A stretch of DNA of 64,000 nucleotides, taken from NCBI GenBank assembly GCA_016215025.1, contig JACRMI010000066.1, forward strand, positions 91,557 through 155,556. Direction: 5' to 3'. Under the pieces are notes generated by a model, which saw nothing but the letters and a program-made list of their open reading frames with translations, did not search any database and was not told the origin of the DNA. Shown here one piece after another: positions 28,295 through 36,452 of this stretch. The translations under genes and the position numbers were made by a program. Source of the stretch: Chloroflexota bacterium (GTDB lineage: Bacteria; Chloroflexota; Anaerolineae; UBA4142). Position 1 is the first letter of the stretch; every line of letters starts with the position of its first letter.

Positions 28295-28358
28295 GTAGGG
28301 CAAATTTCCAATTTGCCCATCCCGCTATACTTTTCGACAAATTGGATATTTGCCCTAC
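28295..28358. repeat. GTAGGGCAAATTTCC inverted repeat
   Basis: A 21-bp arm at 28295-28315 pairs with 28338-28358 with one mismatch. A smaller hairpin (CAAATTTCCAATTTG) sits within the left arm. Same family as 24715 and 43419. Confidence 0.8.
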
Positions 28359-28377
28359 ATTTTCCAGGAGGAAAACA

Positions 28378-29067
28378 ATGGTCAACGACCTCCGCCGCAT
28401 CCATCGCTTTTGTGTCAACCACTTGGTCTATCCGCTCGTGCTGTCGAGTCTGCTTGCGTGTATGCTCTTTGCAGCCCGCGTGGTGTTTAGCGAACGTTGG
28501 ACGTATCGGTTTCTGATGTGGAACCTTTTTCTCGCATGGATTCCGTACTTGTGCAGCGAGTTGGTCGCGTTACTGCATCAGCGCTTTCCGCGCGCGTGGT
28601 GGCTCATCCTAGTCCCCAGTTTCCTCTGGCTAATCTTTTTGCCCAACGCGCCTTACATCATCACCGATTGGTGGCATCTCGACGAACGCGCGCCGGTACC
28701 AACGTGGTACGATATTGGAATGCTGGCGATGTTTGCTTGGTCGGGATTATTCCTTGGGGTTGCCTCGTTGAATCGCATGCAGAAGATCATTCGAGAATAT
28801 GCGGGTCGAATTGTGAGCTGGCTCTTTGTGTTCAGCACCATCGCCGCGTGCGGCTTGGGAATCTATCTCGGTCGATTCTTGCGTTGGAATAGTTGGGACT
28901 TGTTCTCGCAGCCGTGGGAAATCATCGCCGATGTGACGGAACGTTTTGCGCATCCTCGCCAAAATCCCGGCGCAATTGGTTTTACGGTTCTCTTCGCCAT
29001 GTTCTTTTTCGTTTGCTACCTCACGTTCATTTCGATGGAGCATCGGCAAGAAGAACGAATCCAATAA
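28378..29067 (+). CDS. DUF1361 domain membrane protein
   Basis: A 229-residue protein with six or seven hydrophobic helices and the DUF1361 signatures FLPNAPYIITDWWHL and LGRFLRWNSWDLFSQPWEII. Function unknown. ATG 28378 has a strong AGGAGG site. The last 30 codons reappear as a degenerate copy at 33013-33105, which shows that this gene's 3' end and the downstream promoter were duplicated. Confidence 0.88.
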   Translation: MVNDLRRIHRFCVNHLVYPLVLSSLLACMLFAARVVFSERWTYRFLMWNLFLAWIPYLCSELVALLHQRFPRAWWLILVPSFLWLIFLPNAPYIITDWWHLDERAPVPTWYDIGMLAMFAWSGLFLGVASLNRMQKIIREYAGRIVSWLFVFSTIAACGLGIYLGRFLRWNSWDLFSQPWEIIADVTERFAHPRQNPGAIGFTVLFAMFFFVCYLTFISMEHRQEERIQ

Positions 29068-29089
29068 ATTGGAAATCAATTACCATTGA

Positions 29090-29133
29090 CCGAAACGTGC
29101 GACGTGCCTCGCAAGGGGCGTCGCACGTTTCGG
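29090..29133. repeat. Perfect 15-bp hairpin CCGAAACGTGCGACG
   Basis: CCGAAACGTGCGACG (29090-29104) and its exact complement (29119-29133) with a 14-base loop, followed by TTTATCG. It may terminate the DUF1361 transcript. The core ACGTGCGACG recurs as an inverted pair at 43626-43698. Confidence 0.75.
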
Positions 29134-29177
29134 TTTATCGTTTAGGACGCATTGTCGAAAAATTTCCCAAAAGGCAG

Positions 29178-29206
29178 TTGACAACGCCGTACGTCCCATG
29201 TAAGAT
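29178..29206 (+). promoter_or_regulatory. Promoter copy 1 (for the LuxR-ATPase gene)
   Basis: TTGACA (29178-29183), 17-bp spacer ending GTCCCATG, TAAGAT (29201-29206), then GCGGCGCATTATCGGTTGAG. Almost the same block occurs at 33126-33154 before the cyclase gene. Confidence 0.82.
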
Positions 29207-29267
29207 TCAGCGCATTATTATGCGGCGCATTATCGGTTGAGGTTCGGATGTTCCTAGGAGAAACAGG

Positions 29268-31712
29268 ATGCCGACAAACAGCTTGCCCATCCCCTTGACC
29301 CGTTTCATCGGGCGCAAAAAAGAAATCGCAGCGATCAATCACCTGATCGAGCAAACGCGTCTGCTCACCTTGACTGGCTCAGGCGGTTGTGGCAAGACGC
29401 GACTGGCAATCCAAGTTGCCACTGATTTGGACGATACCTTTTCTGACGGCATCGGATTTGTCGATTTGACGCCGCTTGCCGATGCAATGCTCGTTCCCCA
29501 AATCGTTGCGTCTGTCTTCGATTTGGGGCAAGCTGGAACGCTTGCGCCGATTGATCTTCTCAAGAATTTTCTCCGCGCCCAAAATCTACTCATTGTGTTG
29601 GACAATTGCGAGCATTTGATTCATGCCTCTGCGCAGTTAGCTGAATCGTTGTTGACCCACTGTCCTGACCTGAAAATCCTGGCGACGAGTCGCGAGGCAT
29701 TGAACGTCTCCGGTGAGATCACGTTTCGCGTGCCGTCGCTTGCGCACCCTCATCAACAACAATTACCCCCACTCGAATCCTTCGCCAAGTTTGAGGCGAT
29801 TCGCTTGTTCACCGAACGCGCCCAAGCCGCGAATCCCGATTTCGAACTGACGAATACAAATGCGCCCGCCATCGCTCAAATCTGTCAACGTCTGGATGGC
29901 ATCCCGCTTGCGATTGAACTTGCGGCTGCGCGTGTCAAGATGTTAGCGGTTGAACAAATTGCTGCGCGACTCGATGCTCGCTTTCACCTACTGACTTTGG
30001 GCAGTCGGACGGCGCCCACCCGTCAACAAACTTTGCGCGCGGCGATGGACTGGAGTTGTGCGTTGTTGTCGGCCCCAGAGCAAGGCGCGCTGAATCGAAT
30101 ATCCGTGTTTATGGGCGGATGGACGCTCGATGCGATCGAAGCAGTTGGTGCAAACTCATCCGATGTTTTGGATTTGTTATCGCGTTTGGTAGACAAATCC
30201 CTTGTCATTGTCGAAATGCGCGATGGGCGGATGCGTTATCGAATGTTGGAAACGATCCGTCAGTACGCATCGGAGAAATTGATCGAATCCGGTGAAGCCG
30301 AGAGTGCGCGTAATCGTCATCTGGATTTTTTTCTTCATCTGGCAGAGGAGGCAACCCTCAATCTGGTCGGTCCTAATCCAGTAAAATGGCTCCAACGATT
30401 GGACAGTGAGTACGACAATGTACGTGTTGCCTTGCGGACGGCGGTGGAGTGCAAGAAAATCGACCAGGGGTTACGTTTGGTATGCGCATTGGGAGAGTTC
30501 TGGGAAGCGCGCGGATTTTTTAGCGAGGGGCGCGCACTTGCCACTCTTTTTCTCTCTTCAACCAATGAAATCGATTCGCGCACAAAATCGATTCGCGCGC
30601 ACGTGTTTTTTCATGTGGGTTGGCTAGCCATGCTTCAGAACGATTATGCCACTGGAGATTCGTTGATGCAGCAGAGCATCTCACTCTGTCAAGAGTTAGG
30701 CGATAATACGGGAATCGCCCGCGCGCTAGTGGCTATGAGCTTTGCCGCGCTCAATCACGGAGACTCAGACTTGGCGCGTTCATTGATCGACAAGGCGCTC
30801 GCACTTTTGACGCCGCAAGGAGAAAAGCACACTCTGGCTCAAGCTCTTAACATCCAAGGAATAGTTTTACGCGAGCAAGGTGATTATGCGGCGGCACGCG
30901 CATCTATGGATGAGTCTTTGGCGCTGCGGCGCGCACTTGGCGATAAGAGGTCCATTGCCAAGTCTTTGAACGATATTGGCGCGACGGCGTACGTGCAGGG
31001 CGATCCAAGTGCCGAGTCGTTGTTGGAGGCAAGTCTCACACTGCGTCAGGAATTGGCGGATCAATTTGGTATTCCACGTTCTCTGCACGATCTGGGAGCC
31101 GTCGCCTTGAGCCGCGGCGACCTAACACGAGCGCAAATGTGTTATTCTCAGGCACTGGCGCTCTTTCGCGATCAGGGAGACAAGCGGAATGCGATCAAAT
31201 GTTTGGAGGGTCTCGCCGGTGTCGCCGCAGCAAATAACCAAGTTGCGCAAGCGGCGCAACTTTTCGGGATGGCGGAAGCTGCGCGCGAAATGATTGGCGT
31301 TCCCATGCCAAAGACTTGGCACGCGAACTATGATCGCGCGCTGGCGATTGTCCGCCAGCGACTCGACAATGCAACTCTCGCCTCAGTGTGGGCGAAAGGG
31401 CGCACCATCTCGTTTGAGCAAGCTATCGAGTATGCGTTGGCTGAAGTCAAAATTCCAGATGCGACAGATGTGCCCTCACCCCGCCAAGCGGCGAAAGAAA
31501 AATTTGGTGGATTGACCGCGCGCGAACGCGAGGTGGCGATATTGATCGCGCAGGGCAAATCGAATCGCGACATTGCGGCGACGTTTGTGTTGAGTGAACG
31601 GACCGTTGAGGGGTACGTCAGCAGTATTCTCAACAAGCTCGGCTTTAATACGCGCGCGCAGATCGCTGCGTGGGTGGCCGAAAAAGGTTTATTTAAAAGC
31701 GACAAATCCTAG
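29268..31712 (+). CDS. LuxR-family transcriptional regulator with N-terminal STAND-type ATPase
   Basis: An 814-residue regulator of the COG3903 type. Residues 1-330: NTPase with FIGRKKEI, Walker A TGSGGCGKTRLA (about 36-47) and Walker B LLIVLDNCEHLI. Residues 400-700: helical TPR-like repeats (SIAKSLNDIGATAYVQGDPS, YSQALALFRDQGDKRNAIKC). Residues 740-805: LuxR HTH (LTAREREVAILIAQGKSNRD, then SERTVEGYVSSILNKLGF). Such proteins act as signal-gated activators; the ligand is unknown. It has its own promoter (29178) and terminator (31742). Confidence 0.93.
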   Translation: MPTNSLPIPLTRFIGRKKEIAAINHLIEQTRLLTLTGSGGCGKTRLAIQVATDLDDTFSDGIGFVDLTPLADAMLVPQIVASVFDLGQAGTLAPIDLLKNFLRAQNLLIVLDNCEHLIHASAQLAESLLTHCPDLKILATSREALNVSGEITFRVPSLAHPHQQQLPPLESFAKFEAIRLFTERAQAANPDFELTNTNAPAIAQICQRLDGIPLAIELAAARVKMLAVEQIAARLDARFHLLTLGSRTAPTRQQTLRAAMDWSCALLSAPEQGALNRISVFMGGWTLDAIEAVGANSSDVLDLLSRLVDKSLVIVEMRDGRMRYRMLETIRQYASEKLIESGEAESARNRHLDFFLHLAEEATLNLVGPNPVKWLQRLDSEYDNVRVALRTAVECKKIDQGLRLVCALGEFWEARGFFSEGRALATLFLSSTNEIDSRTKSIRAHVFFHVGWLAMLQNDYATGDSLMQQSISLCQELGDNTGIARALVAMSFAALNHGDSDLARSLIDKALALLTPQGEKHTLAQALNIQGIVLREQGDYAAARASMDESLALRRALGDKRSIAKSLNDIGATAYVQGDPSAESLLEASLTLRQELADQFGIPRSLHDLGAVALSRGDLTRAQMCYSQALALFRDQGDKRNAIKCLEGLAGVAAANNQVAQAAQLFGMAEAAREMIGVPMPKTWHANYDRALAIVRQRLDNATLASVWAKGRTISFEQAIEYALAEVKIPDATDVPSPRQAAKEKFGGLTAREREVAILIAQGKSNRDIAATFVLSERTVEGYVSSILNKLGFNTRAQIAAWVAEKGLFKSDKS

Positions 31713-31741
31713 TCATCATCAATCGAAGATCTGTCCACGAT

Positions 31742-31774
31742 AATCCCGCAGAACTCTGCGGGATTTGTATTCTT
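31742..31774 (+). terminator. Terminator of the LuxR-ATPase gene
   Basis: AATCCCGCAG (31742-31751), loop AACT, CTGCGGGATT (31756-31765), then TGTATTCTT. Confidence 0.85.
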
Positions 31775-31891
31775 CAAAATCCCCGTACTGGCATGACTTT
31801 GATAGCGTACTTTCCACGTATTTTTTCATCGCCCTGTCTGCTTTAATGGCATCGACGTTGAATAAGGATTCACCTTTCTCAAGGAGCTGCT

Positions 31892-32587
31892 ATGAAAACA
31901 GACTTGGCTCGTCGCTCAAGCAATCAGAACGTGGGCATTTTCGTAATCGTTGGGTTAATTATCGTCGGTGCGACCGCGTTTGCCGCGGTTCCATTCTCGA
32001 CGCCGCAACCTGATGGGTTGACCGGTATTACCTTCGCAAATTCAGTTACGGACGCTGATCGTATGTATCTGCAAACGAGTCTCCAGTTGTTGCAAGATAA
32101 TTTACCAGAATGGTACGATTACGTTATCCAAACTAAACCGTTCGCCCTATCCGTTGGTAACACTACAGATTCAGATTGGGTCGCCGCCGAAGCGGTCTGT
32201 TGCGATGAACGCGGCAATGGTTTCATCACGTTTGAGGATCATTTCGATCGGGTGGCAACTAGTGATTCAAGCGATCAAACAACCGAAGCGAATCGAATAG
32301 CATTTTCAAGTATGCTCATCCACGAACTGACGCATCTGCGCGACTATCGCGCCGGTCACATGCCGGCAAGAATGGATGCCGCGACATGCATTACGAGTGA
32401 AGGTGCGGCATATGCCAAAGAGTTTGAATTCAAACGCGCCGTCGTAAAAACACGATTCAGCGACATGCGTTCGGGTGAACTCTATCGTCAGGCGGCAGAA
32501 AAACAACTTGTCGATGACGAAGAGCAGTTCAACACGAACTTTTGGAAACTGTATTGCATACTCACTCACTTTAATATTGGGGATTAG
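31892..32587 (+). CDS. Putative membrane-anchored zinc metallopeptidase-like protein (HELTH motif)
   Basis: A 231-residue protein with an N-terminal membrane helix or signal (NVGIFVIVGLIIVGATAF, residues 13-30) and one extracytoplasmic domain. MLIHELTHLRDYRAGHM at about residue 150 carries an HExxH zinc-binding motif. Four cysteines (a CC pair near residue 104, one in ATCITSEG, one near the end in YCILTHF) suggest disulphides. No known peptidase family is recognised, so enzymatic activity is inferred from the motif alone. ATG follows AAGGAG. Confidence 0.72.
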   Translation: MKTDLARRSSNQNVGIFVIVGLIIVGATAFAAVPFSTPQPDGLTGITFANSVTDADRMYLQTSLQLLQDNLPEWYDYVIQTKPFALSVGNTTDSDWVAAEAVCCDERGNGFITFEDHFDRVATSDSSDQTTEANRIAFSSMLIHELTHLRDYRAGHMPARMDAATCITSEGAAYAKEFEFKRAVVKTRFSDMRSGELYRQAAEKQLVDDEEQFNTNFWKLYCILTHFNIGD

Positions 32588-32659
32588 TAGAATCTCAATA
32601 CCCGTACTCGATCTATAAAACACCATTTCTTCCACGTTATGTGGTTCGCAAGTTTCTGG

Positions 32660-32715
32660 TCTAATAATGGCACTGATCGAAAAAATATCATTTACCCCCA
32701 AGGAGGAAAAATCAA
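32660..32715 (+). promoter_or_regulatory. Duplicated leader, copy A
   Basis: AATGGCACTGATCGAAAAAA followed by TCATTTACCC and CAAGGAGG, just before ATG 32716. A closely similar block (AATGGCAGCACTGATCG, AATCACCCACAAGGAGG) precedes the unrelated secreted-protein gene at 35079. Confidence 0.7.
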
Positions 32716-32967
32716 ATGCCACTCTATTTGGATGTCCACAGTCACGTCGAAGGACTGACTGTCGATGCCGCCAAAGGCGCACATGCACACGACGGTCATG
32801 TGCAAGTAAAGCATGGCGTCAAGTATCTCAAATATTGGTTTAACGAGACGATGGGTAAGGTGTTTTGCCTAGGCGAAGCACCGAACAAAGAAGCGGCGAT
32901 AGCGGTGCATCGTGAATCACACGGGCTGGTTGCCGATGACATAGTCGAGGTCCAAGAGGGCGAATAA
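32716..32967 (+). CDS. DUF4242 (SCO4226-type) small protein
   Basis: An 83-residue single-domain protein. It begins MPLYLDVHSHVEGLTVDAAK and contains KYLKYWFNETMGKVFCLGEA and HRESHGLVADDIVEV, the standard DUF4242 pattern. A Streptomyces member (SCO4226) was reported to bind nickel; whether this one does is unknown, but it is His-rich near the N-terminus (HAHDGH). Two relatives lie nearby: fused to a cyclase (33248) and a broken copy (35663). Confidence 0.9.
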   Translation: MPLYLDVHSHVEGLTVDAAKGAHAHDGHVQVKHGVKYLKYWFNETMGKVFCLGEAPNKEAAIAVHRESHGLVADDIVEVQEGE

Positions 32968-33012
32968 CGCGGAGTGTGAGCCGGAGAAAATATTTCTCGG
33001 GCTTTAATAGAA

Positions 33013-33105
33013 CGATTCGCGCATCCGCGCCAAAATCCCGGCGCAATCGGCTTTACAATTCTCTTCGCCATGTTCTTTTGTGTCTGCTACCTCACCTTTT
33101 ATTGA
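33013..33105 (+). pseudogene. Remnant of the DUF1361 gene 3' end
   Basis: Thirty codons reading RFAHPRQNPGAIGFTILFAM and FFCVCYLTFY then stop. They match the C-terminus of the DUF1361 protein at 28378-29067 (RFAHPRQNPGAIGFTVLFAM). No start or upstream domain is present. The promoter following it is also duplicated, so one event copied about 200-250 bases. Confidence 0.85.
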
Positions 33106-33125
33106 TCGAATTATCGTGGAGGCAG

Positions 33126-33154
33126 TTGACAACGCTGGGCGTCCCATGTAAGAT
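33126..33154 (+). promoter_or_regulatory. Promoter copy 2 (for the DUF4242-cyclase gene)
   Basis: TTGACA (33126-33131), 17-bp spacer ending GTCCCATG, TAAGAT (33149-33154), then GCGGCGCATTATCGGTTGAG. Near-identical to 29178-29206. Confidence 0.82.
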
Positions 33155-33247
33155 GCGGCGCATTATCGGTTGAGGTCTGAGTTCCTTTCAAGCAGGTAAT
33201 GCTCGTGGCAAAGCCCTTCGCAACGCAAACGAGAGGAGACGATCGCT

Positions 33248-34069
33248 ATGCCTATCTACATGGATCGGCACTATGTTGTAGGGATAACTCGTCATGCCAT
33301 TGCCAATGCACATGAAAAAGACTTGGCAGTGCAAAGCAAGTATGGCATCCAATTTTTGACTTATTGGATGGATGAGGAACGTTGTACGGGCTTTTGCCTC
33401 GTTGATTCGCCGGATAAAGCGACGCTTCAAAAGGCACACGACGAAGCACATGGCCAGGTGCCTAGTGAAATTATCGAGGTCAATCCCGCTACCGTCGAGG
33501 TATTCTTGGGTCGAATTAGTGACCCATTACCAGTGGCGAACACCGTGCTCATCGATTCAGCTTTTCGCGTGATCATGGTTACTGATCTCAAAGATTCAAC
33601 CGGGATGATCACTCAACTAGGCGAATCAACTGCAATGCATTTGTTGCGCGTTCACAATGCGTTGACGCGCAATGCGTTGCGCAATAGTGGCGGGCGCGAA
33701 GTGAAACATATGGGCGATGGCATCATGGCTTCTTTTGCAGACACGTCAAAGGCGATTGAATGTGTCATGTCGATTCAAAAATCTTTTGCGGCTTACAACT
33801 CTGAGAATGCCGAACCGTCGCTTCATCTGCGGATTGGTCTGAGTGCAGGGGAACCGGTCGAGGAAGACAGTCATTTGTTTGGGGCGGCGGTCAATTTAGC
33901 TGTGCGAATATGTGCCTATGCTCAACCCGATCAGATTTTAGTTTCGCAAGTCATTGTCGATCAATGTCCTATGGACAAAGCCATCTTCTCTGATGCAGGC
34001 AAATTTAATCCAAAGGGATTTCCGATCCCCGTTCAAGTTTATCAAGTCAATTGGCAAAGCGCAGGATAA
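33248..34069 (+). CDS. DUF4242 domain fused to class III adenylate/guanylate cyclase
   Basis: A 273-residue fusion. Residues 1-85 are a DUF4242 domain (MPIYMDRHYVVGITRHAIAN, IQFLTYWMDEERCTGFCLVD). Residues 100-270 are a class III cyclase catalytic domain: metal Asp in VTDLKDSTGM, the second in KHMGDGIMASF, and Asn/Arg in LFGAAVNLAVRICAYAQPDQ. It should make cAMP or cGMP in the cytosol; which one cannot be decided by eye. It has its own promoter (33126) and lies next to a Crp-family gene. DUF4242 may sense a metal or small ligand. Confidence 0.9.
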   Translation: MPIYMDRHYVVGITRHAIANAHEKDLAVQSKYGIQFLTYWMDEERCTGFCLVDSPDKATLQKAHDEAHGQVPSEIIEVNPATVEVFLGRISDPLPVANTVLIDSAFRVIMVTDLKDSTGMITQLGESTAMHLLRVHNALTRNALRNSGGREVKHMGDGIMASFADTSKAIECVMSIQKSFAAYNSENAEPSLHLRIGLSAGEPVEEDSHLFGAAVNLAVRICAYAQPDQILVSQVIVDQCPMDKAIFSDAGKFNPKGFPIPVQVYQVNWQSAG

Positions 34070-34114
34070 TCACAAAGAGCAGTTGAATGATCTGTCCAAT
34101 AACTCTTTTGCATC

Positions 34115-34864
34115 TTACCATTCCTCTGTCGACTTTATCTCGATCCGACTATCCCGCTCTGCAATGACACGGGATAAGTCAAGGATAAAGATTTTCCCCG
34201 CGCGATATTGTATCAAGCCACGCTTGTCCCAATCTTGCAACAAGTGATTGATCCAGCCGCGTTTGACCCCCACAAGCGATGCGAGGTCTGATTGCGTTAG
34301 ATTCAGATCAAGCACGTATTTTCTTCCTGTTTCGATTTCTTCTCCAAAACGCTCATTGTAATGTAATAGGATGTGTAGCAGACGTCCGGCGGCATCATAT
34401 TGCGCTAGTGACTCGGCAAAATCGGTTGTCCACCGCGCTTTGGCGATGATCAATTGAATCATGCCAAGTGCGAGGTCGGGCATCGCTCGCAAATGACCGA
34501 GGAATTTATGCTTAGAGATGCTAAGGAGCGTAGCGGGTTCAAGCGCTTTGGCAGATGCGGAACGGTCTTGATTGTCCAGCGCAGCAAATTCACCGAGGAT
34601 CCTCCCGACGGAAAAAATATCAATCGTCGTCTCATTCCCCGAAGCGGCGAGCCGAAAGATGCGAACTTTGCCTCTCGCCACCATGAAGATTTCTTCGCCT
34701 GCATCGCCTTGATGAAAAATAATCTCGCCCTTTTTGAACATACGCTGCTTGAAATCGCGGCTAAGCGTAATCAGGTCGGATTCTGTCATCTTTGAGAACG
34801 GCGCAGTTTGTCGGAGAAATTCAACTAGCTTTGATCCTTGTCCAGAGTCAATCAGGGTTGGCAT
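34115..34864 (-). CDS. Crp/Fnr-family transcriptional regulator
   Basis: A 249-residue cyclic-nucleotide-type regulator. The N-terminal beta-roll contains KGEIIFHQGDAGEEIFMVAR and the phosphate-binding cassette GEFAALDNQDRSASAKA, which retains the Arg-Ser of cAMP-binding members. A dimer helix follows, and the C-terminal winged HTH is LTQSDLASLVGVKRGWINHL. No Fe-S cysteines of the Fnr type are present. The start at 34864 follows GGAAGGA; the longer frame to 34948 lacks a ribosome site. It converges on the cyclase gene, 45 bases apart, which suggests a functional pair. Confidence 0.9.
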   Translation of the reverse strand: MPTLIDSGQGSKLVEFLRQTAPFSKMTESDLITLSRDFKQRMFKKGEIIFHQGDAGEEIFMVARGKVRIFRLAASGNETTIDIFSVGRILGEFAALDNQDRSASAKALEPATLLSISKHKFLGHLRAMPDLALGMIQLIIAKARWTTDFAESLAQYDAAGRLLHILLHYNERFGEEIETGRKYVLDLNLTQSDLASLVGVKRGWINHLLQDWDKRGLIQYRAGKIFILDLSRVIAERDSRIEIKSTEEW

Positions 34865-34968
34865 GTTTTCCTTCCAGATTAGAAGCCATGTGTCTATTAC
34901 TGAACAGAGATACTGTGTGCTAGAGAACAGCAAAGAAGAGTTATTCACGCTATATTAGAAGCACGAAA

Positions 34969-34974
34969 ATTATA
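34969..34974 (-). promoter_or_regulatory. -10 element for the Crp-family gene
   Basis: On the minus strand TATAAT is preceded by TGTGG; no good -35 is found, as is common for activator-dependent promoters. Confidence 0.45.
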
Positions 34975-35019
34975 CCACAAAAAAACTCGCTAGAGTGTAG
35001 GTTCTCGGTAGTTCGCGAG

Positions 35020-35078
35020 TATGTCGTTAAATGGCAGCACTGATCGAAAAATTCTCAATCACCCACAAGGAGGGAAAA
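35020..35078 (+). promoter_or_regulatory. Duplicated leader, copy B
   Basis: AATGGCAGCACTGATCG, AATCACCCACAAGGAGG and AAAAATG mirror the leader at 32660-32715, although the downstream proteins are unrelated. Confidence 0.7.
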
Positions 35079-35609
35079 ATGACAAATAGATATAGCGTGG
35101 TTGGTTCGCTACGATTGGCTTTTGGGCTTGCCATCGTTGTGATAGCCAGCATTGTAGTTCTGACACCGACATCGATTGCGCTTGCCGGTGATCCACTCGG
35201 CGCACAACTTGCTCAGATGCGCGCTGCTACCGCGAGTTTTCACCAACTCGCTACAGCCCAAGCTGCTGGATACACAGTCTCAGTCCCAGGTTGCTACGAA
35301 TTACCTGGCACGGGTGGCATGGGTTATCATTTCGCAAATTTCGGCGCGGTCGATTTGACCGTCGATTTTCTACATCCCGAAGTGATGGTCTATGCGCCCG
35401 GACCGAACGGACAATTGCAGCTCGGCGCGGTTGAATATCTTGTGCCACGCGGTCCCTGGGATGCAGGGCATTCCCAGCCACCGCAACTCTTTGGACATAC
35501 CTTCGAATATGATAGCGACTTTGATGTCTATGCGTTGCATGCGTGGATTTGGAAACATAATCCCAGTGGCATGTTCGAGCCATGGAATCCCAAGGTCACC
35601 TGTCGCTAA
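35079..35609 (+). CDS. Secreted protein of unknown function
   Basis: A 176-residue protein with a signal peptide: basic MTNRYSVVGSLR, then a hydrophobic run, cleaving near SIALAG. The mature part contains SVPGCYELPGTGGMGYHFAN, VDFLHPEVMVYAPGPNGQLQ and HAWIWKHNPSGMFEPWNP, with two cysteines likely forming a disulphide. The pattern resembles a family of hypothetical exported proteins whose function I do not know. Start 35079 is chosen for its AGGAGG site; 35031 would begin in the duplicated leader. Confidence 0.78.
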   Translation: MTNRYSVVGSLRLAFGLAIVVIASIVVLTPTSIALAGDPLGAQLAQMRAATASFHQLATAQAAGYTVSVPGCYELPGTGGMGYHFANFGAVDLTVDFLHPEVMVYAPGPNGQLQLGAVEYLVPRGPWDAGHSQPPQLFGHTFEYDSDFDVYALHAWIWKHNPSGMFEPWNPKVTCR

Positions 35610-35662
35610 CCATTGCGTGTACTGGGCAGTCGTAAAAAGATTGCCCAGCAAAGGTTGGGCAA

Positions 35663-35941
35663 ATGCTACTTTGCTAGGACGTTCATCAACGTGTCGAACG
35701 ACTAACCGCTGATGTCGCAAACGGCGCGCACGCACGCGATCTTGAGATGCAAGATCAACATGATGGCAAGTATCTCAGGTACTGGTTCAACGAGACGACC
35801 GGCAACGTATTCTGTCTAGTCGAAGCGCCGAGCGAAGAAGCGGCGATGGCGGTGCATGGAGAATTCCATGGGCTGGTTGCGGATGAGATTGTAGAGGTGA
35901 GGAAGGCTCATGATGTGCATGAACTCCAATCCTCAATTTGA
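35663..35941 (+). pseudogene. DUF4242 gene with an amber codon at position 5
   Basis: The frame ATG CTA CTT TGC TAG GAC GTT aligns codon for codon with ATG CCA CTC TAT TTG GAT GTC of the intact gene at 32716. It then continues as DVHQRVERLTADVANGAHAR and KYLRYWFNETTGNVFCLVEA, so only codon 5 breaks it. No ribosome site precedes 35663. Translation could restart at ATG 35747 and give 64 residues lacking the first strand. Likely a recently decayed paralogue. Confidence 0.8.
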
Positions 35942-35995
35942 GAGTACCCTGTGGCAAGATCCCTTTCTAAAGTTTGTAAATCTGGAGGTGACCCT

Positions 35996-36430
35996 ATGGC
36001 ATTAGATCCAACCGTAGTTGCGACAATAGTAAATACAGCAGGTGGAGTGATTCAAAAGTTACTCGATATTGCAGTTAGGTCATCCCCTGACACAAAGACA
36101 AAAGAGGTGCTCTCTAAAGTCTATGAGAAGGTCGCCGACGCCGTTTCCCCAAACTCTCTTCGTGTACTGATCGCGCTCCAGGATATCGGAGGGTTCCAGT
36201 TGCCGGAGCAGATCGCGGAGCCTGCGCAGAAACTTGCAAGCCGGCAGGAGCCCAACGGTAAACTATTCGAGTCGGATATTACTTATCGTCTACGGTATCT
36301 TTGTCTTCTTGGACTCGTCCGAGGCGGTATTGCCGATTATGCATTGACGCAATTCGGGGCTGAATTTATCGAGCATGCACGCCGTGATAAGCACCGTTAT
36401 TCAATGGTGTTCACCAAGCTGAGCACATAA
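35996..36430 (+). CDS. Conserved-looking hypothetical protein, partner of the next gene
   Basis: A 144-residue protein I do not recognise. Residues 1-60 are helical (DPTVVATIVNTAGGVIQKLL, TKEVLSKVYEKVADAV). Residues 65-144 resemble a winged-helix-like domain (ALQDIGGFQLPEQIAEPAQK, then YRLRYLCLLGLVRGG). No signal or membrane segment is present. ATG 35996 has GGAGGTGA eight bases upstream. It lies 22 bases before 36453 and the two share more AT-rich codon use than neighbours, suggesting a transferred pair. Confidence 0.65.
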   Translation: MALDPTVVATIVNTAGGVIQKLLDIAVRSSPDTKTKEVLSKVYEKVADAVSPNSLRVLIALQDIGGFQLPEQIAEPAQKLASRQEPNGKLFESDITYRLRYLCLLGLVRGGIADYALTQFGAEFIEHARRDKHRYSMVFTKLST

Positions 36431-36452
36431 ATCAGAATAAGGAGAATAGATA

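Noticed and set aside
29090..29133. Confident terminator for the DUF1361 gene
   Set aside because: The stem is strong but the tail is only TTTATCG and the core recurs elsewhere as a repeat, so it is listed as a repeat with possible terminator activity.
32976..33173. Small protein between the DUF4242 gene and the cyclase gene
   Set aside because: The frame is different from the DUF1361 remnant, which explains the sequence better.
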